From Prunus persica (taxonomy: Eukaryota > Streptophyta > Magnoliopsida > Rosales > Rosaceae): a DNA stretch of 64,000 bases. Where the stretch lies: NCBI RefSeq assembly GCF_000346465.2, contig NC_034009.1, positions 4,018,158-4,082,157 on the forward strand, written 5' to 3'. Below are positions 1-14,700 of the stretch, in pieces (the stretch's first letter is position 1; each line of letters opens with the position of its first letter). The notes under the pieces were generated by a model. It worked only from the letters and a program-made list of their open reading frames with translations. It made no database searches and was not told where the DNA came from. The position numbers were made by a program, and so were the translations under genes.

Positions 1-105
1 CCTCGTTCCTATTTTTTGTACTTCAGGGGATCCAAAGTAGTGGTGAATGTAAAATGAAACAAAGATGACAATAGCACTCAACAGCTAAAGTAGGCAGAAT
101 CATAC

Positions 106-886
106 CTTGTAAACTCTTATCTAGATTACGCAGCACTGCATAATGCCTTGCCAAAATATTAGGTAGAGATTCCAGATCTGCGAAATGGGAAATACAGTTA
201 CAATTTGAAGAAAGTGAAAACAGAATGAAAAAGTGGTATCTATGAAGAGTTTCTCTCCAATACAGTAATTTGCATTTACTCGTATCGTTAGCATGTATCT
301 TGGAGGTTTTGAGAAGACAAAGAAGGTAGAATTTTATGGAGGTGTCAGTGAAAGCATTACTTTGGGTTCTTTGGAATGGAAGAAGTAATAGAGTTTTGAA
401 GAAAAATATGTCGAGTCTGAAGTTCTGTGGAGACGATTCCTGTTTTTCGATTCATCATGGGCTTTGGTTTTACATCTATTTTTACGAAATTAAGAGTGTT
501 GTTAAGACTGTTATTCATATTCATATGATGTGTTGCTTTGTTTTCTCTAATTTGTTCCTCTGTACATTTCTTCAAATTATGTTCTTCTTTCCCATTTCAT
601 CAAATAGGACTGGATGCTCAATTCTCAAAAGATTCAAACTTCGAAACCCAACAATAACACCTTTATATCACACAAAGCTTCAAGCCCAATTTTCTTTTTC
701 TTAATCAATTTACTCGAACACAAAATTTTGATACACAAAGGAAAGGTTTGCACATAATCAAAATTGCAGCTGAAATTTAAGAGAAAAGTCTTTCGATTGA
801 TGAATTGTTATGACCGTAAAATTGGGGAAAGAGCGAGAGAGAGAGAGAGAGAGATTACTGGCGTTAAATTCTTCGAGGAAGGACAT
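106..886 (-). CDS. ING1: ING1-like PHD-finger protein, 5' end only
   Basis: Two coding exons are visible, 886..859 and 177..106; the rest lies beyond the left edge. Exon 1 begins ATG and reads MSFLEEFNA, then a GT donor follows at 858. Exon 2 follows a pyrimidine-rich tract and CAG and reads NLESLPNILARHYAVLRN with LDKSLQ at its end, then GT at 105. The phases join exactly. This is the start of the plant ING1 N-terminal domain, where Arabidopsis has a very similar MSF..EEF..NL..L...KYALLRDLDKSLQ. ING proteins read H3K4me3 with a C-terminal PHD finger and recruit histone acetyltransferase or deacetylase complexes in the nucleus; that PHD part is outside the window. The 5' UTR (about 887-1060) carries a GA repeat and intron 1 begins with a CT repeat. 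Gene identity rests on about 33 residues, but the match is distinctive. Confidence 0.8.
830..855. repeat. GA/CT microsatellite at start of ING1-like intron 1
   Basis: A run of (GA)n lies immediately downstream, in gene orientation, of the exon 1 donor at 858. On the coding strand it is a CT tract. Confidence 0.9.
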
Positions 887-975
887 TACTATGAATTGAG
901 GCAAATGGCCAACAGCGCCTCCGAAAGGTCTGGTTATGGCTCCAAAGCCCTAACCCCAATAGTCCGATTGCAGTT

Positions 976-977
<2 letters not shown>

Positions 978-1010
<33 letters not shown>
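978..1010. repeat. CT/GA microsatellite in ING1-like 5' UTR
   Basis: About 16 CT dinucleotides. On the gene's coding strand this is a GA tract about 90-125 bases upstream of the ATG, in the likely 5' UTR or core promoter. Plant 5' UTRs are often GA-rich. Confidence 0.9.
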
Positions 1011-1014
<4 letters not shown>

Positions 1015-1159
1015 CTCTGTGAACCCTAATAATGACGGAAGAAGATGGCGATGACGCGTACGGAGAAAATAATTTGCAAAGTTAACACTATCCGACAACA
1101 AAAATAATTTGACCAAAAAAAGAAGACAACAAAAACTAATGGATGCTATGTCAGGCAAA

Positions 1160-2230
1160 AAAAAAAAAAAGATGATTTAGGGCTAAAAGTCACTTTTGGT
1201 ACTTTGTTTTACACTTCAACTATTTTTGAGACTCAAAATCCTGTAATTGTAGTATTTTTGTCAATTTTTTTTACGATGTAAGAGGCAATTTTGTCAATGC
1301 AAAACCCTTGAGTTTAAAAGCTCATCTAAAACACTCCCCATTTCATATTATGGCTCAAAATTCAACCACTAATCCTAATTTTTAAAGAACCCTAAATTCA
1401 AATGGCCAATTTCAAGTTCTAATATGAAATAGAGAGAATTTCAAACAAGTTTGTACGCTCAGGGGTTTTAGACGAAATTACCCCCTATACTGTCGAACTC
1501 TTATCTAAATGTTTTATATATGATTATTGTTTGGATGCCCAAGTCTATTGACTAGAAGTGTAATTTTTCTTTTTCTTTTATTGGTGAATTGGTATATCTT
1601 TCTCAATTAGATTTTAAGTTTTCTCAACTTTTGAACCCAAAAATCCAAACTTGTAGAACAATTCCACATCCTAAAGTTGAAGTAATCAACTGTCACAAAC
1701 GAGATTAAAAATATTGAATTTTTTTTTTTTTTGAAAGAATTTGAGAACTAAACTCTAATTAAGCTAATTAAGCTTGGAGATAGGGTTGATTCTTTTAGGA
1801 TGCATTTGATTTATGCTAAAAGGGGCTTGATAATTAAAGTTGGAAGGTGTTAATACGAGAGCTCAAGTCTCTAAACTTGATGACGTGAAATTGGTCTATT
1901 TATGTAGAGTTGAAGACCACACGCAAATTAAAGTTAGAATGAACGTTACGAAAAATTAAAAACTAAATGGTATTCAGGTATAAATATCATTCAAAGTACC
2001 ACTGGGAAAGTGGTTGTGTATGTTATTTTTGAGGTGGGGAGTTTCATCCTGCTAATGTCACTTAGTCAAGTCTTTTTTGTAGAGGAAAGCCAGTCTCTGG
2101 AGTCGGACCGAAAATGTCACCGATGATGGTGGGTAGGAGATCTTTGCTGGAGAAATTGTCATTGCCTAAGTGGAAAATCATGTAATAAAAATCTAAACTA
2201 AAAAGCTAATATTGAATCTAAAAGTTACGT
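1160..2230. other. Intergenic, ING1-like promoter side to SEC24 3' side
   Basis: AT-rich spacer without a supportable gene. The right part, about 2230-2746, is probably the 3' UTR and terminator region of the SEC24-like gene, which is transcribed leftwards. No mobile element with clear ends was seen. Confidence 0.5.
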
Positions 2231-2746
2231 AGAATTTGGTATTGCTCAAAGCTCCCAGCCCAATCACACAGCAGAATCCGACCCCAAAAAACAAAACGAA
2301 AACAGAAGAAGAAGCTCAAACATTTGTAGAACCAACCTGTTTATACATTTCTCTTTCTCCCACCATAACTTACAAGGATTATCAGAAGAGCCAACAATTC
2401 TTACAATCTTTTTCCCATGTCTGGTTCTCATAGTACATCAATAAAATGAAAAGCAAAATATCAGAGAGGAGAAAAGAACTGGGTTGGGGCAACTTAAATA
2501 CAATAATAAGCTTTGTATTTATTAGCAGTATTGTCTACCAAGAATATCAACGGCAATTTAACAAACCTCTATCATACCAAAACTCAGCTCTGCTTACTCT
2601 TCGCATAAATATAACCGGTGGGATGATCCCAGAGTGCATGTGTATAGCTAGCAAGCACCTAATTTTTCTTCTATCCTTTGAATCCATGTGTACTCTAGCA
2701 AGAAGTTGCTCAAAACTTGTAATTCAAACTGACGAGCCATAAGCAG

Positions 2747-5700
2747 TCATGACGCCATTTTTATCTGTATTTGCCGGTGGACATGTACGAGAAACTCAAC
2801 ATAGGAGGGGCCATTGGGGCTCTGGTCTTCGACCATATAAGAGAAAAATAACGTTCCTACAGGGAAAGAGAATACAATACTTCATCAAACCATTTAATAA
2901 GATTTCTTTATCTTAATGCCTTCAACTGAATAATAATGTTAACTATGTTAAATAGTTCACTTAAGTAATAGTATCTCAGCCCGAATATCAGATATTCTGT
3001 CGGATTCTTTTTCAAAGACAAGTTTCGTCTTAGTCATCCACAACTTATCTTCCAAAGGTTGACAGGATGCTATTACTATAGTTAACTAGTTACTTATATA
3101 TGTGTAGTATAAAAATTATCTACTTCGCAACAGACAAGCTGTGGGGATAGTAGTTGTCTCATTCAGTTTGCTTTATATATGGTGGTTCTAACGCACTCAC
3201 CTGATGGATCTCCTTTCTTACACAATTTTAAGCTGCAGAAAAACACGACAAATTACAAATCATTACTTTACATGAAAATATCAAAAACTGAATTCAAATG
3301 CTGTAATTCTTTTCTTCCTTGTGGATAAGAAATCACTAACGGAAACAGTATCAATCATACCGAAGGTAGGAACATCTCTGGCGCCGTATTTCATTTACCA
3401 CTTCATTCAGCTTCTTCGATAATGGATTATCATACTGCTGCAGCACATACTGGGCGAAAGAACTTACAAGTTAAACAATGATAATTTACACAGAAAATAG
3501 AATAAATACAACTGACACACACAGATTACAAAATCCTCATTTATCAAAATCTAAACAATCATAACGTATAATCAAGAATAAAGAATAACGAAATAAGCAC
3601 CCAGGCTCCCTCATCCCAGGGAATCAAGTTCAAACTCAACACCTGAGGCATGAGGCTAGGATTGTAATTTACAATTATGTCAAGCAGAATATAAGTAATC
3701 AAAAAGATAAATCATAAGGTTACCTGAGTAGGAAGTTCATCAGCAGAGGTGACGCCAAAAAGTTGTTGCAAAAAGTTGGAATCCACCAAGTTCCCAATAT
3801 ATATAAAACAGTCCTCACCATTCTCAAGAAGATAAATTCCTTCATCACTCACGTGTTCGCTAGAAAGCGGAATCACCGGAGGAATAGGAGATTCGTCACC
3901 CTCCTGTAAATTAACGGGAAGCTACCAGTGATGTAAAATTCATATTTTAAAGCATCATACAAGAAGTTAAATGACACACCTTTTTCGAATCAAGGTCATG
4001 AATAGCCACCATTCTGGGGTAAACCAGTGGCACTGCCAAAGGAACAGAAAGGGAAGAAACATGGTTGATCCAGAAGGACCGTTCATCTATTTTTCCTTCA
4101 GTTCGTAGCCCCGTACTTTTGATTAATGCTGACAAAGGAACATGAGCATGACAATCATCAATATATTGTACAAACTTTCTCTAAGAAGCTGATTGATAAT
4201 TCTGCGAAATATGTTTGTGCAATTGAGAGGTATGCTTTTCTTTAAAAACATTTTATCAACCAGAACAGAAACGCTTTCAGTGTGATAAGCAGTCCCTTGC
4301 TGTGTTCCAGCCAGATAAAATGATTCGGAAGTCCAGTATTACTCCTAAGGGACATTTTTTGGGGTCTGATTGGATCATAGCTCATGGAAAAACAAGCACT
4401 TGTGATTTGGTTCAAAGAAAAAGATCCAACTGGTACATTTGGTGAAAAAGGAGGAAGAAGCTGGAACTCACTTGTTCTTACATTCATATAAGTTGGTATA
4501 AGTATATATGCAAAAAAGAATATACCGAGGGTGTATAGTGGCAGGAGCTTCAGTGCCTCTGGAAGAATAAGCTGTCCAGAAGATGATACAGTAGCACAGA
4601 ATTTACGATATGAAAGCAGACTACTGATGCACAGATTTGTCACTTGTTCCCGTACACGCAAGAGGGCACTTAAAGGAATTTCATTTGCCGCTGTACACAA
4701 GACACAAAAAGGACGTATTGTCAGAAATCTTCCAAATGAAATTAGAGGAATGTCACAACAAACTGCAACCGTAAAAATAATATATTGGCAGGATGTAGCA
4801 AGCAATTGAAAGGAACATAGAGAAATATAATTTTACATGCGCATTCAAATCAGTCAGATGGGAACGATGAAAGACAAATGTTAAAGATATTGATTTTCAT
4901 ATATAAATTCACAAATTTAAGCTCTGGGTTTAACTGAGGAAAACAATAGGTATAAATTATGAAAGGATCATAACAAGAATAACCGCATACAATCATATAC
5001 CTTGCTTCATGAAACATGCAAATTGAGTGTCCAAGTCGGCAGCACGAAACAGATTACTTAGCATACTTGTGCATGGCAGAGACAGCGTTGTAACTCGAAT
5101 TCTCCGTTGGCCATACACAGTCGTGTATAAAAGGGCACACTGGACATTGAGATACACAAATATGATTAAACAATGAAATAGACATACAGCTGCAGTGGTA
5201 GGTGATGTCAACTCAGTGGTATGATAACAGATACAAGTAAAAGGTCAAAAAGTATTATATTATATTACTGCATTGGAAGCCTTAGGCAGAGCCGCAGAGA
5301 GCAGAAAAATTGGAATTTACCTGAAAAGCACATTCTGAGCCATCCTGTAACTTATCATCGTGTTTTAAGGTCACCATAATAGTTTTGTCACAGTCAATCT
5401 GCACAATAGAAAGGATTGGTAAGGATAAGGGGGGGGAGAGAGAGAGGCAAAAGAGAATGAAAACCAGAAAACAATAATTAAATAAATGAGCAATAGTCAA
5501 CATAATCAGGGGTTGAGGGGCATTCTACTTCCATGGAAGATAAATGATAAGTGAGAGACATAATGTGTTTGCAATCAGGGATTTTGTAGAATATGTACGA
5601 ACCCCAGGCAGGTCAACATCCGTAGGAATACGTTTACAAAAGCTTCCATGGTACTCTTGAACTTGAATGCCCTACAAATGATGAAAACAAAATTAGCCTA

Positions 5701-8700
5701 CTAGAATAATCGATTTGTAAGAACACAGGCAATCATAATATAATACTGGAGAAAGAGGTTGTTCAATAAAATTACCTGGCTGCATCTTACACGCATCACT
5801 GCCTCAAAACCTTGGGGCCTTGTGACATTCCATCTAAGATCATTGTAGAGCTTTGCAGGATCAGATACAGCTGAGAAGGGGTAATAATAATAAACCTGGA
5901 AGATGAGGAAAACAAAGCATTGAAGTTAAATCCTCAAAAGTAAAAGGTCAAAGGAAAAGAAGGAAATGCATGCAGTTAGACTTCCCTATGTGTAAATGAT
6001 CTTTAGTTACAATTCTCAAATGCTTCTCAAATCTGATTTTACAGATTTATGCCAGAGGTGGATGCGTAGTTCAAGAAAAACAAAAATATGAAGAAACTAG
6101 AAAAATTATAAGACAACCCTTAACAAGATCAGAACAGGTAGAAATTGTGATGTTAGATGTATGGTAATGATAAAAGAAAATTCAGTAGTACCTGCCCTCC
6201 AGTTGTTCTTGGGATGACAGCAATAGAAGCGATGTCTATGTATGACTGGGTAGTGATAAATAAGTCGACACAAACCTGGAGCAATTCATGAAAAAAAAAA
6301 AAAAAAAATTCCAAACAAATTACGCACAACAATTTTCTAAATTACCAATAAAAGTCTCAGTCAGCAAATAACTCATATCAATATATTGACTGATTATCAA
6401 GTGAAAAGAAATTAGTCAAACATTCACCTGATATTCAGCAAACTCAATTGCCATAGTTTTTAAAGTTTTGTCTGCTGGCTGGAGTAATTTATGGGCCTCC
6501 TGAAATATAATTAAATAAAGAAAACAAAATTACAAGATAATTCATTTGAACAGACAGCTCAACAGAAAGTAAAATTGATCTGATGATAATTATCACCACT
6601 TCGCATATTCAAATCAACAAAGACCTGACATGTAAATTTCTTTTGCAAAAATCAGTCCAACCCCATCTACGTGGCCAACTTATTCGCCAAATCCTCTCGA
6701 GGGGTTCAGAAATTGGAGAAATCTTTTAAAATGTATGTAATTCTTAACTGGATATATGTAATTACAAAGCAGGATAGGCTGCAGCATGGTACAAAGAAAA
6801 GTGAGGCCAAAGGCAAAAGTTACACACGAGGGCTTCCTAATTTGATATGTCAACATAAATTACAAAATAAGATTTTTTTTTTTATTATTTATAATTTGTC
6901 CCCTTTTGAGATACATAATTATTAATTAAGTTTTTGTAACATTTATTTTCCAAATGAGTAATGGAGCAAGAATTTTGGTTTTCTTTGTCCGAAATTAAAC
7001 AAAAAGAGCAAAAGACCATTCTATTTTTTGTCTATTTTTTGTCACATGCAAAAGGCCTTTCATTTTTTGGTATCCTTTAATCTTGTCATTGTTTTCTTCT
7101 CTTTGAATGGGCTGTCCTACAACCATAAAGTAGCTTTTCAGATTTCCCTATGGAAGTAATTCAGGCATAAAAGAAAACACAAACATGGTCTTTCATACAA
7201 GATGGGTCATTGGGCTATGGGGTACTCCCAAAAAGAGGTAGAAGATCGATCATCAGGTCATATGGCAATTGGGGATTTCATAACCATAAGTTTTTTTATA
7301 ATTCCATTTTGGAGTCTCAAATAAGGATGCAATGCGCTGGTTTCTTAATAGTAACTGGAATAAAGGAGAAACCATACCATGTGATATACTCTAAAACACA
7401 AAGACGGAGGATGAAAACACATAAAAGGTATTCATACCTTCTCAGCTGAAGATATATTAGCTCTTCCTTCAGCTTCTCTAGCAGAAAGGGCCCCAATTCC
7501 AGTTGATGGCAACACTGCAGACACCATAAATCATTAGTATACATGACAAGAAACCAGGTATCCTGTGAAAGAAAAAGAATATGCTAAATGTGAAAATGGA
7601 TACGCATACAGATCTTCAACTAGATGTTACAAAAATTGGTCTATAAAACACATCATTGACAAATAGATATAAGAGGCAACATCACTAAATCATTTGGCTT
7701 TAATTCAACTGATAGCATGAATATTGGATCATTTAGACACGATAACAGAGACATGGTGAGAATTCATAAATTACAACTGAAGAAAAGAACTTCTTTGATA
7801 ACTGGGACCATGGAAAACTTTGACATAAATGTTCTAGGTTGGTTTTTTTCCCGAATAAGATAGCTTGTTCATCTTTAAGGAATAAGAAAAAGGTAATTTT
7901 AGTGACTGAAACTTCATGCAACAAATATGCATTTTCCAACAATTCTTATGACTAGTAATGTTTATGCAACATTCCACCATCTCTTGAGATCCTTAACAGA
8001 TCAGAGCCATTTGTTTTGTATCCAAACAAGAAAGCAACTGCAACCCCGAACATGTAGTTGTTCATTCTTGGAATAAAATCATATATAAACTTGTTTATAA
8101 AGAAACATGGGTACGAGCTTGCCTGACTGAAACACCAAAAGTTTCCCTCCAGTACTCTTTATTGCCAAGAAAGCAGCCTGCGCAAGGAAGAAAACAAAAT
8201 AAAAATTGAATATAAGCTATGAATTTACACATATGAAACAATCTATCCTAGAAAAAAAAAATGCAAATCATAGAGTATTAATTATTCCCGTAGCTAGGCC
8301 ACAAAGCCCATAAGAGCATGTCCACCGCAGGGACTTTAGCCAGGGCAAGAGGCCCATTCCCTCAGTTTTGGATCTCCAGCGCAGCACCTGCAGCCCGGGC
8401 AAGCCCAAGGGCAGATTTTGCCTGGGCTTCAGCCCTAGGGCGCTGATGTCAGTGGTGATGTCACGCTGACGTCAGCGAGTCAAAAAAATTGAAAAAAATG
8501 GAAAAAAAATCAAAATTTTTTTTAAAAAAATACCAAAAAATTATGGATGTTTTTCCTATAAATACATAACAATTTTATTCACTTTCCCTATAAATACATA
8601 ACAAATTTATATTTTGTTGCATATTCTTTTTTTTTTTCTTGCCCTTGCCCTAGCCTTTTGGGGTGGAACCAAAAAAGGCAAGGCTGCCACTATTCACATG

Positions 8701-11700
8701 AATAGTGGCAGCCCTTACTTGCCCTTGCCCTTGCCCTAGCCCTTATGGGTGGAGATGCTCTAACAGCAACAAAAGAGCAGAGAACTATGTCAATTAATTG
8801 TTCTCAGTGAGATTAGACACGGTGCTCCTCATAATAAAAGAGATATTTATTCAAAATCCCATTTTAGCAAGATATACCATACAAAAACTCATATAGAGCC
8901 TATTTGGAGAGAAAAACCCAAAACTAGCCACTAGTCATTTTCTAATTGGTTCTTAGTGTGTTAAAATTTTATAAGAACCAATTAGAAAATAACAAGTGGC
9001 TAATTTTGGGTTTTTCACTCCAAATAGGCTCTATAAGGGCTTTTGTATATTATGTCATACTAAAATGGGTTTATTAGTGAAATCCTCATAATAAAAGCAC
9101 TCCAAATGCATTTTGGTTGTCAAACAAATGTCGAGAAAGGCTAGAAAAATACCAAGGATAGGGCTCAATGGCTGGACTGGTTAACCAACAGCAGTCAAAG
9201 TGTTAGCTGCTTTGATGATTTATTTATTTTAATATTCATATATACATACTTCTAGGGATAATTTCATAAGTTGCTGAGAAATTTGCCTATCTAAAATATA
9301 ATACAATTCTGTTATAAATTATTAAAACTATTAAGGATACTATAAAACTATGTCAGAAGAGCATAAATGTTTAGGTTTGATGCATTTTATTCATAAAGGT
9401 GTAGCTAGAATAGAAAAAGCAAGATACATGCACTATGCAGCATGGCTGTTTAATGCCTTGCAATCATTAGGTCTAGTGTTCAATGACCACCCCAAATGAG
9501 ATTTATCATTTAATACCAATGGCTGGTTTAACAGCTCAAATAATGGGTCCGGGCCACAGGTGGTGGTATGACCACTAGTCAAACGATACAACCTGCCTTG
9601 TGACTGAAATAAACTAAGAAGGTTCAGACTGGAAGTAAGTCCAGTTGAAGGCCCAACCAGTCAGACTATACCACATATCACAACAGCTCCATTCCATAAA
9701 TCTCTCCAGACCCAAGCTGATTGGAGGATATATAAGAAAGTTGATCAGTATTTTGGCAAGAACAAAACAGTGATACAGTCAGCTTTCTGGTTTATGGAAG
9801 CACCTATACCTTTCATAAAATTGTTCCGAATATTTTCTTAGACTAAACACAACAAAGAATGATTAATTATATGGATTTTTCCGCTCATCATTTTAATTGT
9901 TACGTGTACATTCTTTGCCTCAAGTTATTCAACTAAAATGAAATTCCAAAATCATAAAATGTTTTCCCTTCTGATAATGCTCTATTATGGACAAAAGGGC
10001 CGAAGAGGAACTAGATGAAAAAAAAAGGGCATGCGCAACCAACTAATAGTAGTTGGTACTAAGCTTCCTAGCATCAAGCATATTATGCATATCACATATA
10101 CTCGAAGCCATTTGCAATTTTAATGTTCTGCATTTGCAAATGAAATAGCATACCACAAGCAACATAAAAAGTTCAGGACATACAACAGTGTCACACTACA
10201 ACATACCTTGATTGCTGCACCAAAGGCCGATTCGGCAATTTTACTGTTTTGAAACATGTTCGGAATACTGTCCAACAATTGCTCCAAATGTTGACGGCAC
10301 TAAGAATCCATAATACAAAAATCTAAATTTAATAAGAGGCATATAGAAATTCAATAAATTGGATGACAAACTGACTTATGGATGATTGTTGGAAAATTTT
10401 AATGCATTAACATTGAATAACTACTCAGTACATTTCACAAAAGAGAAAAAATAACAGCTGCTGACCTCGGAAAGTTGAACAACCACATCAGTCTCCAAAG
10501 GAGTGTAAACATCTTGTACATCAGCAACAATAAGCATCAAAGGCTGCAAATATGTTGGACCTCACTATCAGTGTTAAACCTTTTCAAAATAATTGTTCAC
10601 CAAAAGTACAAGCCAAATCCATCAAAAGCTACTCTTTATATAACCAAACCTATAAACCAAATAGAATAGACTTTAAGACAATAATAGGAAGGAAAATTTC
10701 TATTGACCTGCTGCAGCGCGCGTTTCAAATTATAAAAATGGACTGTAGAGTCAAAAGTCGCAATTCCCACCATTGTCCGAGGACCTTCCTGCAATAATAA
10801 ATAATTCAACACTTGAGACAAATGCTGTTTCATTTAAATGTATCACTAATGACTACAGTTTTGGAAAAATGAACTAAGCAAATATGCATACATAAAAAGA
10901 TACATAGATACATGCGCGCACACACACACACACACACAAAGACACACATACATAGTCAGAGACATATAATGGTTACCAACGGCCTCAGTCATAAGGAATA
11001 CAATATAAAGAAAGAAAATGTGTATGCAATTCAGTACATAAGCAAATGACTCTAGCTAATTGACAGCACAATCACAAGCTGTTTAAGAAACTCACAGGTA
11101 GATCAGCAATAACTTGATTGATTGCACTGCAAGCTGCAGCAGTTGCACCAGTTTGTATGGCATTCATGGATACATCGACAAGGAAGAAGTACACAGCTGG
11201 CATAGGATCACGCACCTGAATTATCAAAGCCGAATCATAAATGAGATGATCAAGAGAAACAGATAAAAGAATTATAAGTCTAGTGAATTACGCAAAAGCA
11301 GTTCAGTTGTTCAGTAGTCTTTGAAAAAAACAGACAATGGGAACAGCCCTTCTACTTGGGGCTCAAAAGGCCAATTCAAATTAGTCGATACGAGTCAATA
11401 GAGAACACTTATGTTATGCAAAACTCTATAAAAAAGAAATGAAAATAAAGTGTTGCAATGGTTGCTCCATCTTCAAAAGATTTACATTCATTCCCTCTGT
11501 TCCCTTGATAAGTTAGGCATGCAAAATAAAAATGGAATACAGTATTTGGGCATGAAATTACTCCATGTCACAACGATTTGATAGGACACTCAATCTGGGC
11601 CTGCAAGAATCTCCAGAGTTCTTAGACCCAAAGGGGGAGAGAGAGAGAGAGAGAGAGGAGAGGTGGAAGCAAGGCTTTTTTGGACTTAACAAAGGTAATA

Positions 11701-14700
11701 GAAGGCTTACATAAGAGTCTGTCAGATGCACTGCAAATGTAGGTAACCATTATTGGCAGGTTACCAACATGCCAAGGATAATTTGCATTCATTTGTCTCA
11801 AAAGGAAAAAAAAGGAAAAAATATACTGGATAACAAAACATGGTAATCTGACTGCAGTTATAATTGCAGATAAACTAACCATGTATTCTTTTGAAGCAAC
11901 AAATTCAACTGTTCCTCTACATAGTTCAGGCCTATCATCAGCATCTCTGCGCCTACCATCTGGACCCAGATTGCAGTGGTAGTCACGGGGAGTGTCATCA
12001 GTAAATCCTGCAGAAGAATGGCATACATTGTAGGATCACCACTTTTGCATAAATATACATAGTGCAGAGTACACCTTAATCCACAGTCCAAAGAAGAGAC
12101 CTTCAAGATTCCAAGAGCTAAAACAGGAATGATAAATTACATACTCTCAAGAAGGTATGACTTTTGGCAAACGGCCTTCTTTTGAACATTTAAAATGATT
12201 GTTTGAAAAACTGAAACGTTTTTTAACCATGTTCATGTTACAGATAAAAGTTCAAAAACTTTTCCAAGCCAAATAAACAGTGAAAACCTACAAACAAACA
12301 AGAAAAACAAAGCCAAAAACGAAAATAAAAAACAAGTAAAGAACATAAACACTTCTTTGATGAAGTTTCAAGACCACCATATTTATCCTGCTACATAAAC
12401 TGAAACTATTACATAAACATAATACAGACAGAAATCTCCCTCACCACACAAGTTACAGATGAATCGCCTGCCTTGGTCAATGAACTTCATGAAAGGATTT
12501 ATGTAGCCTTTGCAACGAGAACATCGAACAGGACCACTTTCACCAAAATCCACAACCTATAACAAAAAGGTTCAGTACTAAAATTTTGGCTCGATGTAAC
12601 TTTTGGTTGTTTAATTGATTAAAATTTGGCGATTTCGGTTTCTTGTGTACCATTATTTATGGACAGATATCATGCCTTTAGTGGCGGAAATAAGGCAAAA
12701 GCAGAGTGGAAGTGTTTTGTATTAGCTTTTTAAAGGTGTCTTGATAGAAAGGATTGCTAGAATTTACAAAAGAAAGCTGGAGAGGAGGCAAATTTTTTGT
12801 CAGAAAGAGTGCGATTTTGGGTTTCTTTGTGGGTCCTCAATATCTACAGCATTTCTTTTTCTTTTTGTCTTGTTGGTGGACTACTTGTCTAATTCTGGAC
12901 AATGATATTGTACCTTATTAACTGTGTTCTAATAAAGTCTCCTTTTTTTATAATAAAATGAACTCATGAATCACATGTTGATCAACAAATGATCTTGCTG
13001 TTAGAAGAAACGACTAAAGTTTACTTTTTTAACCAGTTATCTACAATGATAAGTAATGTTGTATATGGAGGAAAAAAGAAATGATGAAGTACTTGGATTG
13101 GTTCCTCAGATGGATGAGGAAGGGCAAAAGGCTCAACCAACAAAGATAACGGCATCCCTGATGTTGTCAAAAGATCAGCAGTGCATGGTATCTGGTAAAT
13201 TGACAAAACATAATAACATTACATTTTTATTTCAAAAAAAAAGAAAAAGAAATTGCTGCATTGAAATTGAGATCCAAAAGTGTTTTAAGTATATAACAGA
13301 CAGCCAACCCATGAAAGTTTGACCCCAACCTGATTGATGGTGCACCTCATGTAACGAGGACTGCAATTCCCATTGTCTCTAACAATATAATCACTTGTAG
13401 CAGGCTTCAAAGTAATAAAAACAATCAGAAGGAAATAAATAATAGACAATATCCAGTCTTTCACCTGTCTTAAATTTAATTTGTAGCAGGAATTTGTGCA
13501 ATGACAATTGAAGTAAAAATACATAATTTGAAAAGGGAGAGAGTAGAGAAGTCATAAAGTATCAGGAAATACAGCTAAATCAAATATTGAAATCAAATAT
13601 TTTTTTTTTCTTTAAGTTTTTATGGATGAATAAATACCGGAGGTGGATTTGCCTGATTGCTCTGACGAGTTTCATGAATGAGCACCGACGAACTTGGTAC
13701 AGGCCGAGGAATTTGATTGGGATCGATTTTTGATGATCCAGCCAAAGGTGCTCCAGTTTGACCAACAGCAGGTGAGATGGTAGTCATGGACTGATTTGGT
13801 AGTGGCGGGGGTGGCATTCCAAACATTCTAGGTGGTTGAGCAGAACCAGGAAATTGTGAAGGTGGAGCCACCTAATGCAATTCAGTATATTTGAGGAACC
13901 AAATCAAAGTAAGAAGAAATGAATCCATGTATTCGTTCTTGTTTCCCCCTATCAGAACAACTATTGTATTCCACTTTGAAAAAGCATTGGTGGAAAGAAA
14001 GAAATTGAAAATAGTGTTCAAAATGAATAAGAAAAGAACAAGAGAAGAAAGCCATTGTGTTCAAGTTTATAAGTAGCAAGATTATGCTTGAACATGTGAA
14101 ATCATAATGTTTTAGATAAAGAATTATAGGAAATAACTAATAATGATGCTACATGTATCAGTTTAGACAGATTGTGATGATACTTTTGTATTATAGTGAA
14201 TAAAACTCAAAAGCACCAGTGGTCAGAATTTTCTTCACTTGAAAAGAGACATGAGCCTCCACAATGGTGCACACTGGTGTGTGCTACTAAACTCACACTC
14301 ATCAGCCACTAAGCTCACTTCTTTTTCTTTGGGTCTACTACTAAGAGATAATTTAAATCATGTGTCATCTTAGTGGGTCCCTTGAACTAATCTTATGGAG
14401 TAAATTGATCTATCTAGTTTCAGTTAAGTTATCTTGGAGTAAGTTGATCTTGCATAGAATAAGCCAAGATCACTATATCAAATAATAAATAAATAATTGC
14501 CAGTATACATACCACTTTTTTTATATGAAATATACCTTAGAATTATATGGCCATTCATTTGGATTTTATCAATTAACTTAACTATGAAATGTGATATCTC
14601 CATAATAATTCAAAAACAATACATGTCACTCACCTGCCCTTGTTGCATCGACCATGGCTGTGAGCCATAGGGAGAACCTGGAGGTGGACGCATGGCTTGA

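Noticed and set aside
764..1054. 96-codon plus-strand frame with Arg-Glu and Ser-Leu runs
   Set aside because: It is built from the GA and CT microsatellites and lies antisense to the ING1-like 5' end.
4242..4805. Long minus-strand frame read as a separate 187-aa protein
   Set aside because: It is SEC24 exon 19 (4690-4526) plus flanking intron sequence read through.
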